This document shows positions 1-4,555 of a DNA stretch of 6,522 nt, piece after piece. The translations under genes were made by a program, and so were the position numbers. Each line of letters opens with the position of its first letter. The first letter of the stretch is position 1. Source of the DNA: Candidatus Omnitrophica bacterium UBA5776 (GTDB taxonomy: Bacteria > Omnitrophota > Gorgyraeia > Gygaellales > Profunditerraquicolaceae); assembly GCA_002418595.1 (NCBI GenBank), contig DIEK01000103.1, forward strand, positions 690 to 7,211, read 5' to 3'. A model generated the notes under the pieces. It had not been told where the DNA came from. It worked only from the letters and a program-made list of their open reading frames with translations, and did not search any database.

Positions 1-2
1 TC

Positions 3-344
3 GTCTCCGGCGGTACGGACAACCATCTAATGCTGGTTGATCTGACCTCCAAAAACATCAGCGGCAAGCAGGCGTCCGACGTGCTGGAAGAGGTGAATAT
101 CACCGTCAACAAAAACCTTATTCCTTACGATAAACAGAGCCCGGCGGTAACCAGCGGTATCCGTATCGGCACCCCGGCGGTGACCACCCGCGGGATGAAG
201 GAAACGCAGATGCGCCAGATCGCCGATTTCATAGATCAGGCAGTGACCGTGCGCGAAGACGCCTACGCCAAGAGCGGTATCAGGGAACAGGTCAAGGAAC
301 TGGCAAAACAATTTCCTCTTTATCCGGAGCTGAAGAATGCCTAA
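3..344 (+). CDS. glyA: Serine hydroxymethyltransferase, C-terminal part (5' truncated by window)
   Basis: This is the last 113 codons of a PLP-dependent serine hydroxymethyltransferase, which interconverts serine and glycine and loads one-carbon units onto tetrahydrofolate in the cytoplasm. The reading frame is open from base 3, so the gene begins before the window; the ATG at 30 is internal. Family blocks visible are [13 protein letters not shown] at the start and the segment [15 protein letters not shown] about 50 residues later; the arginine of GIRIGTP corresponds to the residue that binds the substrate carboxylate in E. coli GlyA (Arg363). The PLP lysine motif lies upstream, outside the window. 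The stop overlaps the comEB start by 8 nt, so the two are likely co-translated. The identification is secure because these C-terminal motifs are highly conserved. Confidence 0.97.
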   Translation, partial: VSGGTDNHLMLVDLTSKNISGKQASDVLEEVNITVNKNLIPYDKQSPAVTSGIRIGTPAVTTRGMKETQMRQIADFIDQAVTVREDAYAKSGIREQVKELAKQFPLYPELKNA

Positions 345-807
345 ACCGTCGAAAAAGGTTAAAACCACGCAGAGGCCGAGCTGGGACGAGTATTTTCTTG
401 AACTGGCGCAGTTAGTCTCTAAACGCACCACTTGTTTGCGCAGGGCAGTGGGCGCGGTGCTGGTAAAGAACAAGCGCATACTGGCTACCGGTTACAACGG
501 CGCGCCTTCCGGCCTGAAACATTGCTCTCAGACCGGGTGCATGCGCGAAAAAATGAATATTCCTTCCGGGCAGAGGCACGAATTATGCCGCGGACTGCAC
601 GCGGAGCAGAACGTCCTGCTGCAGGCGGCCCTGCACGGCATCGGCACACGCGGAAGCGTGATCTACATCACCCACCAGCCATGCGTGATCTGCGCCAAGA
701 TGCTCATCAACGCCGGCATCATAGAGGTCGTTACCTGCGGCGAATACCCCGACGAGAATGCGCGCAAGTTCCTGAAAGAGGCGGGGATCAGGGTTAGGAG
801 AGTATAG
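337..807 (+). CDS. comEB: dCMP deaminase (ComEB-type, zinc-dependent)
   Basis: A 156-residue cytidine/deoxycytidylate deaminase-fold protein that converts dCMP to dUMP, feeding thymidylate synthesis. The catalytic zinc motif HAE (H88, A89, E90, with E90 as proton shuttle) and the PCVIC motif (C116, C119) are both intact. Upstream, C63, C68 and C84 with H81 sit in the insertion of ComEB/dCMP deaminases that often binds a second zinc. The TGYNGAPSG substrate-loop motif is at residues 51-59. Length is typical. A GGAG ribosome site (326-329) lies 7 nt before the ATG. The gene overlaps glyA by 8 nt, a neighbourhood that makes sense because thymidylate synthesis consumes the one-carbon units made by GlyA. 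The name comEB comes from the Bacillus competence operon; no competence role is implied here. Confidence 0.95.
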   Translation: MPKPSKKVKTTQRPSWDEYFLELAQLVSKRTTCLRRAVGAVLVKNKRILATGYNGAPSGLKHCSQTGCMREKMNIPSGQRHELCRGLHAEQNVLLQAALHGIGTRGSVIYITHQPCVICAKMLINAGIIEVVTCGEYPDENARKFLKEAGIRVRRV

Positions 808-817
808 AGTAATAACA

Positions 818-849
818 GGTGCTGGGTGCTTGGTTTTGGGTTCTGGGGG
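818..849 (+). repeat. Degenerate G-rich heptamer tandem array (GGTTCTG-like), + orientation
   Basis: Four consecutive 7-nt units can be read directly: GGTGCTG, GGTGCTT, GGTTTTG, GGTTCTG, then a run of G. It starts 10 nt after the comEB stop. The five G-runs separated by 4-5 nt make it a possible two-layer G-quadruplex on the + strand. The same heptamer appears in the opposite orientation at 3058-3080, on the far side of the accessory genes. Its function is unknown; it looks like a small dispersed or minisatellite repeat. Confidence 0.7.
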
Positions 850-878
850 AAAATATAGAAAAACAGTTAATACCACGG

Positions 879-908
879 TTGATAGAAACAGAACAATGAG
901 AATTTAAT
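879..908 (+). promoter_or_regulatory. Possible sigma-70 promoter for the 1034 gene
   Basis: TTGATA (879-884) is followed after 18 bp by TTTAAT (903-908). This is a fair but not strong match, and it sits in AT-rich DNA where such matches arise by chance. If used, the transcript would pass through the hairpin at 983-1014 before reaching the gene at 1034, making that hairpin a leader element and not only a terminator. The rest of the gap 850-980 shows no gene; it holds a 5-bp inverted repeat (TATAC 936-940, GTATA 947-951) of doubtful meaning. Confidence 0.3.
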
Positions 909-982
909 AATATAGAAGTTTGAAGAATATAAACCTATACGTAGAAGTATAAATAATCTCTTAAGACATAGAAATCTGACCT

Positions 983-1016
983 AAGAGCAGTTCTTGCAAG
1001 TAAGAACTGCTCTTTT
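983..1016 (+). terminator. Perfect 13-bp hairpin with short T-run (terminator or leader attenuator)
   Basis: AAGAGCAGTTCTT (983-995) is the exact reverse complement of AAGAACTGCTCTT (1002-1014), separated by the 6-nt loop GCAAGT, and the right arm runs into TTTT (1013-1016). The perfect stem plus T-run fits an intrinsic terminator, most simply ending the glyA-comEB transcript. The hairpin ends 4 nt before the ribosome-binding site of the next gene, so it could instead be a leader attenuator for that gene. The U-tract is short, so termination may be partial. Confidence 0.75.
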
Positions 1017-1033
1017 ACTTAAAGGAGGGGAAT

Positions 1034-1537
1034 ATGAAATATAAAGTTCAAGCCGCATTACGAGGAGATTTGCATGAAGGTTGTGTATGGGGTCCGGATT
1101 TAGGATTAGAGCAAAGGCCGATTGTGATGATCACTTATAAATGCAATAATAAGAACAAAAGTGTCTATTGTGAATACCTTAAAATAGAACCGAATTACAT
1201 TCGTGAATATAATAGACATGAAGGAGTAATAAAAATAAAAAATGGGTCTAAAGTAATAACAATGAGTGAATGGTATAGGAGTAAGCTGGGTATTTCGAAG
1301 ACGAGAGAGGTTTATGATTTAGAAATACAAGCTACAAATACTTGGTATGGAAAAATAAAAGCAAGTTTGCAGCATCCCCAAGCTATTGTAAGGATTGCGA
1401 TACGGCTTGCAATTATAAGTCTAATATTGGGCTTTATCGGCCTTCTCCCATATTTAGGAAAATTACTGGGATTATTTCATGATATTTGGCAGCAAAGCTG
1501 TATTTGTAGTAATTTTTTTATAATTTGCTGTCCATAA
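1034..1537 (+). CDS. Small membrane-anchored protein of unknown function
   Basis: A 167-residue protein preceded by an excellent Shine-Dalgarno site (AAAGGAGG, 1021-1028, 5 nt before the ATG), which supports it being translated. It has a hydrophilic, basic N-terminal domain (about 1-115) with no enzyme motif I recognise. One predicted membrane segment follows at about residues 119-141 (rich in I, L, G). The tail is short and cysteine-rich, with C156, C158, C165 and C166 among aromatic and aliphatic residues. No signal peptide is seen, so the N-terminal domain is probably cytoplasmic with a C-terminal anchor, although topology is uncertain. The DNA is strongly AT-rich: 15 of 60 bases are G or C at 1201-1260, against 36 of 60 at 4741-4800 in the CCA-enzyme gene. 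This suggests acquisition by transfer. I do not recognise the function. It may be an independent cargo gene or an accessory to the downstream nucleotidyltransferase cassette. Confidence 0.7.
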   Translation: MKYKVQAALRGDLHEGCVWGPDLGLEQRPIVMITYKCNNKNKSVYCEYLKIEPNYIREYNRHEGVIKIKNGSKVITMSEWYRSKLGISKTREVYDLEIQATNTWYGKIKASLQHPQAIVRIAIRLAIISLILGFIGLLPYLGKLLGLFHDIWQQSCICSNFFIICCP

Positions 1538-1564
1538 CTTGAATACAGTACTCCTTTATAAAAG

Positions 1565-1593
1565 TTGACATTACTCCCCTCATATTGTATAAT
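1565..1593 (+). promoter_or_regulatory. Consensus sigma-70 promoter of the nucleotidyltransferase cassette
   Basis: TTGACA (1565-1570) and TATAAT (1588-1593) are both perfect consensus hexamers at the ideal 17-bp spacing. Transcription would start near base 1600, immediately before the AGGAGG at 1601-1606. This gives the cassette its own strong promoter, independent of upstream genes, and rules out the upstream in-frame TTG at 1585 as a translation start because it lies in the -10 region. Such a strong promoter next to palindromes suggests that expression is held down by a repressor. Confidence 0.85.
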
Positions 1594-1600
1594 TTAATAC

Positions 1601-1633
1601 AGGAGGTTGTACATTATGGTACAATATATTGTA
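1601..1633 (+). promoter_or_regulatory. 5' leader: ribosome site plus overlapping palindromes (operator or start-selecting hairpin)
   Basis: The leader begins with AGGAGG (1601-1606). TTGTAC (1607-1612), loop ATTATG, and GTACAA (1619-1624) form a perfect 6-bp inverted repeat. It overlaps a perfect 14-bp palindrome, TACAATATATTGTA (1620-1633), which reaches the first A of the ATG at 1633. A further TTGTA half-site lies at 1585-1589 across the -10. As DNA this is an operator-like cluster of TTGTA/TACAA half-sites. As RNA the first hairpin hides the out-of-frame ATG at 1616 in its loop and leaves 8 nt between its base and the in-frame ATG 1633. Without folding, AGGAGG would serve ATG 1616, which encodes only 10 codons and stops at 1648. 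Confidence 0.6.
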
Positions 1634-2220
1634 TGGAATATCGAATAAATAAACAGGGGTTAATGAGTGAATTAAGCGCTTGGGATGGATTTATTAAAAA
1701 GAGAGTCCATCTTATCGCCTGCGGTGGCACGGCGATGACGTTATTGGGAGTTAAAGAATCAACAAAAGATATAGATTTAATTATTCCTGATATTGAAGAG
1801 CACAAATATGTAACGAAGATTCTCCAGCAGATAGGATACAAACCCAAGACAGGCTGGGGATGGGCGAGAAATGACGGGTTCATTTTCGATCTATTTAGAG
1901 GTAAACATATCCATACTACTGAATTGTTGGAGTCTCCTTTAGAAAAAGCTAATCATTATGTTATAAAAGAATTCAGTCATATCTATCTCGGAGTTTTGAA
2001 TTATTATGACATTATAATCAGCAAATTGTTCAGGGGTACTACGGTAGACAATGAGGATTGCTTGGCTTTGATTAAAAGTAAGAACAGGGAAATAGATTTT
2101 AGAAAGTTGGAAACGCGTTTCAGGGAAACTGCGTCTTATGATATATCGGAACTAAAGATATTGAAGAATTGGGAATATTTCTTGCAATATTTGAGAAGAG
2201 AAGGGGTGGAATTTGAATAA
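1633..2220 (+). CDS. AbiEii/DUF6036-like nucleotidyltransferase
   Basis: A predicted DNA polymerase beta-fold nucleotidyltransferase, 195 residues from ATG 1633. Core motifs (numbered from that Met) are ACGGTAM with G31-G32-T33, then the acidic pair TKDIDLII with D46 and D48 about 14 residues later, and a probable third acidic residue D86 in FIFDLF. A C-terminal helix block, ISKLFRG followed by VDNEDCLALI, resembles the region after the catalytic core in AbiEii/DUF6036-type proteins. Members of this superfamily include toxins of AbiE systems and MNT antitoxins that transfer nucleotides to RNA or protein; the substrate here cannot be told. An in-frame TTG at 1585 lies in the promoter -10 and is rejected; ATG 1663 is an alternative start. 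The gene overlaps the next by 8 nt. AT-rich composition suggests horizontal transfer. I am confident of the fold and unsure of the role. Confidence 0.82.
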   Translation: MEYRINKQGLMSELSAWDGFIKKRVHLIACGGTAMTLLGVKESTKDIDLIIPDIEEHKYVTKILQQIGYKPKTGWGWARNDGFIFDLFRGKHIHTTELLESPLEKANHYVIKEFSHIYLGVLNYYDIIISKLFRGTTVDNEDCLALIKSKNREIDFRKLETRFRETASYDISELKILKNWEYFLQYLRREGVEFE

Positions 2221-2890
2221 AGCTGATCTTATGAAACGGCTTGCGGGATTGGGTTTTCCTCTTTTGGAAGCGGCAAAAGAGGAGGAAGTCAATTCTACGC
2301 TTGCCGATATGGTCAAGTTGCATGACGCCAGGCTTTGGGAAGGGTTCCCGGTGGTGCTTGCCGGCAGCGCGGATAAGGGGCTGTTTGATTATGATAAGGC
2401 CGAGAAGCATCTAAAATCCCATACGGACAGGACGAATTTGGGCTCGTTGGTATTGTTTTCGCTGGCGCTTTACAAGACATTAGGTTTGAAATTCTCCTGG
2501 GCGGATGATCTGCTGGCGTTGTTCAAGAATGTAGATGCGCAGAAAGAGTATAAAAGATACATGGAAGCGTTGGAGAATAATAGTGATTTGAAGGTGGATA
2601 ACAGGGTTATGTCTATGCAAAGGATGAAGAATACTTTCGCCAATTACTTCAAACAAAGCCGGGAAGACCTTTACGATTTTCTTGCCGTGAAGGACGAGAT
2701 GGGGCTGGAATATGCTTTATCGCAAGTTTTTTCTCCAAAGCAAAAAGAGTTATTCTTGAAGAAGTTGCGTAATGAGAAACTTAGCAAGACCGAAAGGGAA
2801 TATTTCTCCCGTGTGGTGAGAAAACGCGTCGCCGCCCTGGCCAATCAGGAACTGAACAGATTGGCGCAGAGACTTCTGCAAGGTAATTAA
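2213..2890 (+). CDS. Uncharacterised partner protein of the nucleotidyltransferase cassette
   Basis: A 225-residue soluble, charged and mostly helical-looking protein with no membrane segment or signal peptide. The TTG start at 2213 is preferred over ATG 2231 because AGGGG (2202-2206) lies 6 nt upstream and the N-terminal helix (MNKADLMKRLAGLGFPLLEA) begins there. It overlaps the nucleotidyltransferase stop by 8 nt, so the two are translationally coupled. The C-terminal third has a conserved-looking block: FSPKQKELFLKKL (about 173-185), then SKTEREYFSRVVRKRV (about 191-206) with a short helix after it. That pattern could be a helix-turn-helix or nucleic-acid-binding helix pair, and I recall similar tails next to MNT-type nucleotidyltransferases. 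No HEPN RxxxxxH motif is seen, so this is not an ordinary HEPN toxin. Composition is intermediate (28 of 60 G or C at 2221-2280), less AT-rich than the two genes before it. Function is unknown. Confidence 0.75.
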   Translation: MNKADLMKRLAGLGFPLLEAAKEEEVNSTLADMVKLHDARLWEGFPVVLAGSADKGLFDYDKAEKHLKSHTDRTNLGSLVLFSLALYKTLGLKFSWADDLLALFKNVDAQKEYKRYMEALENNSDLKVDNRVMSMQRMKNTFANYFKQSREDLYDFLAVKDEMGLEYALSQVFSPKQKELFLKKLRNEKLSKTEREYFSRVVRKRVAALANQELNRLAQRLLQGN

Positions 2891-2943
2891 CTGAAGTTCT
2901 CCTGTAAAAGACCTGAACTAATGTTCTAAGATTGAGTACGGTT

Positions 2944-2960
2944 GTTCTCAAAATGAGAAC
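2944..2960. repeat. Perfect 7-bp inverted repeat
   Basis: GTTCTCA (2944-2950) pairs exactly with TGAGAAC (2954-2960) around a 3-nt AAA loop. It could fold as an RNA hairpin or be a DNA operator. It lacks a downstream T-run, so it is not a standard terminator. Confidence 0.55.
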
Positions 2961-2998
2961 GATATGCTGAGCCCCGCGTCTTTATATAGCTCAGTATC
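2961..2998. repeat. Long-loop 10-bp inverted repeat with 2-nt bulge
   Basis: GATA plus CTGAGC (2961-2972, with a TG bulge) pairs with GCTCAGTATC (2989-2998) across a 16-nt loop. It directly abuts the preceding hairpin, giving two consecutive stems within 55 nt. This is consistent with a structured RNA, but no known RNA family is recognised. Confidence 0.45.
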
Positions 2999-3057
2999 TG
3001 CATTCTCTAAACTGTCGAGCGTGCTCCATGGACTATGGGCATGTTTTTACGGCTCTT

Positions 3058-3080
3058 CCCAGAACCTATAACCCAGAACC
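3058..3080 (-). repeat. Degenerate heptamer array (GGTTCTG-like), - orientation
   Basis: Read on the - strand, three consecutive heptamers appear: GGTTCTG (3080-3074), GGTTATA (3073-3067), GGTTCTG (3066-3060), followed by GG. This is the same unit as at 818-849 but on the opposite strand, so the pair brackets the accessory genes in inverted orientation. Four G-runs separated by 4-5 nt give it quadruplex potential on the - strand. Confidence 0.65.
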
Positions 3081-3107
3081 TGTTTTGTGTGTTTTGTGTG
3101 TTTCTTG
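3081..3107. repeat. 9-bp tandem repeat, three units
   Basis: TGTTTTGTG occurs twice exactly (3081-3089 and 3090-3098), followed by a diverged third unit TGTTTCTTG (3099-3107). It is a short simple-sequence repeat directly upstream of the nrdR promoter and adjoining the inverted heptamer array. Confidence 0.6.
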
Positions 3108-3109
3108 CC

Positions 3110-3137
3110 TTGAATTCTCCGCCTAATATGCTATGCT
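3110..3137 (+). promoter_or_regulatory. Probable sigma-70 promoter of the nrdR operon
   Basis: TTGAAT (3110-3115) is followed after 16 bp by TATGCT (3132-3137). A second, perfect -10-like hexamer TATAAT lies at 3141-3146 but has no good -35 at 17 bp. Either would start transcription shortly before the AAAGGAG ribosome site (3156-3162). The 10-bp palindrome ATAATATTAT (3142-3151) overlaps the likely start region, but its AT-only composition makes a regulatory reading weak. Confidence 0.5.
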
Positions 3138-3166
3138 ACCTATAATATTATATATAAAGGAGTCGT

Positions 3167-3670
3167 ATGCGTTGTCCGTATTGCGGTCATAAGGAAGACA
3201 AGGTGGTGGATTCGCGGGGCACCCAGGAAGGCTCGGCCGTCAGGCGCAGGCGCGAGTGCCTTTCATGCGGCAGGCGTTTCACTACGTATGAGTATGTGGA
3301 AGACGTCTCTCTGATGGTGATCAAGAAAGACGGCACCCGGCAGGCTTTCGACCGCAAGAAGATCCTGACCGGTATAATGCGCGCCTGTGAGAAGCGTCCC
3401 GTGGGGCTTGAGGAGATGGAGGAGATAACTTCCCAGGTGGAACGTGAGATATACAAGAGCGCTTCCAGGGAGGTGCCTTCCAGCGCGATCGGCGAGGCGA
3501 TCATCAAAAGGCTCAAAAAAATAGACGACGTAGCCTATGTCCGCTTCGCCTCGGTTTACCGGCAGTTCAAAGATGTCGGACAATTTATGCACGAGCTGAA
3601 AAGCCTTCTGGATGACGGGGAAGCACGCGCCGTGAGCAAGAAGGGCCGCAAGAGGAGGTTATCTAAATGA
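3167..3670 (+). CDS. nrdR: NrdR, ribonucleotide reductase transcriptional repressor
   Basis: A 167-residue NrdR with both hallmark domains. An N-terminal zinc ribbon has Cys pairs C3/C6 and C31/C34 with the signature [17 protein letters not shown]. An ATP-cone follows at about residues 48-138 ([16 protein letters not shown] at its start). NrdR senses ATP and dATP through the cone and represses ribonucleotide reductase genes at NrdR boxes, adjusting dNTP supply. The C-terminal tail is basic ([10 protein letters not shown]) and makes it slightly longer than the common 150-160 residues. AAAGGAG (3156-3162) is 4 nt before the ATG. It heads the downstream operon and shares an ATGA overlap with the next gene. 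Its usual neighbourhood with glyA and comEB is interrupted here by the accessory segment. Confidence 0.97.
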   Translation: MRCPYCGHKEDKVVDSRGTQEGSAVRRRRECLSCGRRFTTYEYVEDVSLMVIKKDGTRQAFDRKKILTGIMRACEKRPVGLEEMEEITSQVEREIYKSASREVPSSAIGEAIIKRLKKIDDVAYVRFASVYRQFKDVGQFMHELKSLLDDGEARAVSKKGRKRRLSK

Positions 3671-4080
3671 TAGAGGTGGAGTTAAGCAAGCTTATCATAG
3701 ACGAGAAGCGCCACGATCAGCTGATAGTGCTCAAGGAAAAGCACGGCAGGCGCCTGCTGCCGATAGTGATAGGGCTGGCGGAGATATCCGCCATAAAGAT
3801 GAAAATAAGCAATTTGACCCCTCCCAGGCCGTTGACCCACGATCTGTTCAAGGATACCATCGAAAAGCTGCGCGCCTCCGTGGAGAAGATAGTGATAGAC
3901 CGCGTGGAGGAAAGCACTTTTTACGCCAAGATATACCTGAAGGATTCATCCGGCGCCGAGCTTGTGCTTGACGCGAGGCCTTCGGACAGCATCGCGCTGG
4001 CGGTCAGGGCCCATACTCCGATTTTTGTGGAGGAGGAGGTCCTGAATAAGGCCGATACGCTGCCCAAAGAGAATACCTGA
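3667..4080 (+). CDS. Bifunctional nuclease domain (BFN, DUF151) protein
   Basis: A 137-residue single-domain protein of the DUF151/bifunctional nuclease family, members of which have been described with DNase and RNase activity. Recognisable blocks are [13 protein letters not shown] (residues 33-45), PRPLTHDLF (53-61) and [13 protein letters not shown] (102-114), which together define the family. No UVR domain is fused at the C-terminus, unlike some longer homologues. The start is set by AGGAGG (3653-3658), 8 nt before an ATG that overlaps the nrdR stop as ATGA. The biological substrate in this organism is unknown, but its place between nrdR and other phosphoester-processing genes suggests nucleic-acid turnover. 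Confidence 0.93.
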   Translation: MIEVELSKLIIDEKRHDQLIVLKEKHGRRLLPIVIGLAEISAIKMKISNLTPPRPLTHDLFKDTIEKLRASVEKIVIDRVEESTFYAKIYLKDSSGAELVLDARPSDSIALAVRAHTPIFVEEEVLNKADTLPKENT

Positions 4081-4081
4081 G

Positions 4082-4555
4082 ATGAAGATAGGGATCATTT
4101 CCGACACGCACGATAATCTCTCCATGATAGCCGCCGCCGTGAAACTTTTTAACCGTCTAAAGACAGATTTTGTCGTGCATGCGGGGGATTTCGTCGCCCC
4201 GTTCACGGTGCCTGAGATCAACAAATTGAAGTGCCCCTGGAAGGGGGTGTTCGGCAACAACGATGGGGAGCGCAAAGGGCTTTTTTCCGTTTCCGGAGGT
4301 AAAATAACCGAGGCTCCGCTTTCCATAACCTTCGCTTCCAGGAAGATAGTAGTGGTGCACGACATCGCTTTGCTGGATGGAAAGATGCCGCACGCCGATA
4401 TATTGATCTACGGTCACAGCCACAAGCCGTCGGTGAAGCGAAAAGGTTCTATTTTGACCGTTAACCCCGGGGAATGCGGCGGCTGGCTCCGCGGAAAATC
4501 CACCGTAGCGGTCGTGGATACCGTTGATCTGTCCGCGGAGGTTGTCGGGTTATGA
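4082..4555 (+). CDS. YfcE/MJ0936-type metallophosphoesterase (phosphodiesterase)
   Basis: A 157-residue calcineurin-like phosphoesterase of the small YfcE/MJ0936 class, which hydrolyse phosphodiesters with two metal ions such as Mn. All motifs are present: DxH in ISDTHDN (D8, H10), GDF (D36), GNND (N59, D61), VVHD (H93), and the final GHSH (H112, H114) followed by NPGE. The length matches the family. The ATG lies 1 nt after the preceding stop; its ribosome site is weak, so it may depend on coupling to the upstream gene. Its stop overlaps the next start as ATGA. The physiological substrate of this family is generally not known, so none is assigned. Confidence 0.93.
   Translation: MKIGIISDTHDNLSMIAAAVKLFNRLKTDFVVHAGDFVAPFTVPEINKLKCPWKGVFGNNDGERKGLFSVSGGKITEAPLSITFASRKIVVVHDIALLDGKMPHADILIYGHSHKPSVKRKGSILTVNPGECGGWLRGKSTVAVVDTVDLSAEVVGL

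Larger units (their letters stand above)
2891..3109. other. Non-coding, repeat-rich stretch after the cassette
   Basis: No convincing gene is found on either strand. The stretch contains two adjacent inverted repeats, a 9-bp tandem repeat and the inverted heptamer array, each listed separately. No stem is followed by a T-run, so no clear terminator for the cassette is visible. It may be insertion-scar DNA or encode a small structured RNA. Confidence 0.5.

Noticed and set aside
432..797. 121-codon + strand frame inside comEB
   Set aside because: It overlaps a clear dCMP deaminase and translates to an arginine-rich, low-information sequence typical of an out-of-frame shadow.
1585..1632. TTG at 1585 as the nucleotidyltransferase start, adding 16 residues
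   Set aside because: It lies in the -10 region of a perfect promoter, upstream of the expected transcript start, and has no ribosome site.
2213..2890. HEPN toxin partnered with an MNT antitoxin
   Set aside because: No RxxxxxH-type HEPN active-site motif is found in the partner, and its C-terminal block looks unlike HEPN.
3141..3156. NrdR box in the nrdR promoter (autoregulation)
   Set aside because: The AT-only palindrome lacks the flanking C and G positions of the known NrdR box consensus, and simple AT sequence gives such palindromes by chance.
808..3166. Insertion sequence, integron or CRISPR array in the accessory segment
   Set aside because: No transposase or integrase frame, no paired terminal inverted repeats beyond the heptamer arrays, and no regularly spaced repeats with unique spacers.
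808..3166. tRNA gene as an insertion site
   Set aside because: No cloverleaf-like set of stems or GTTCGA-type T-loop was found by eye on either strand in the non-coding stretches.
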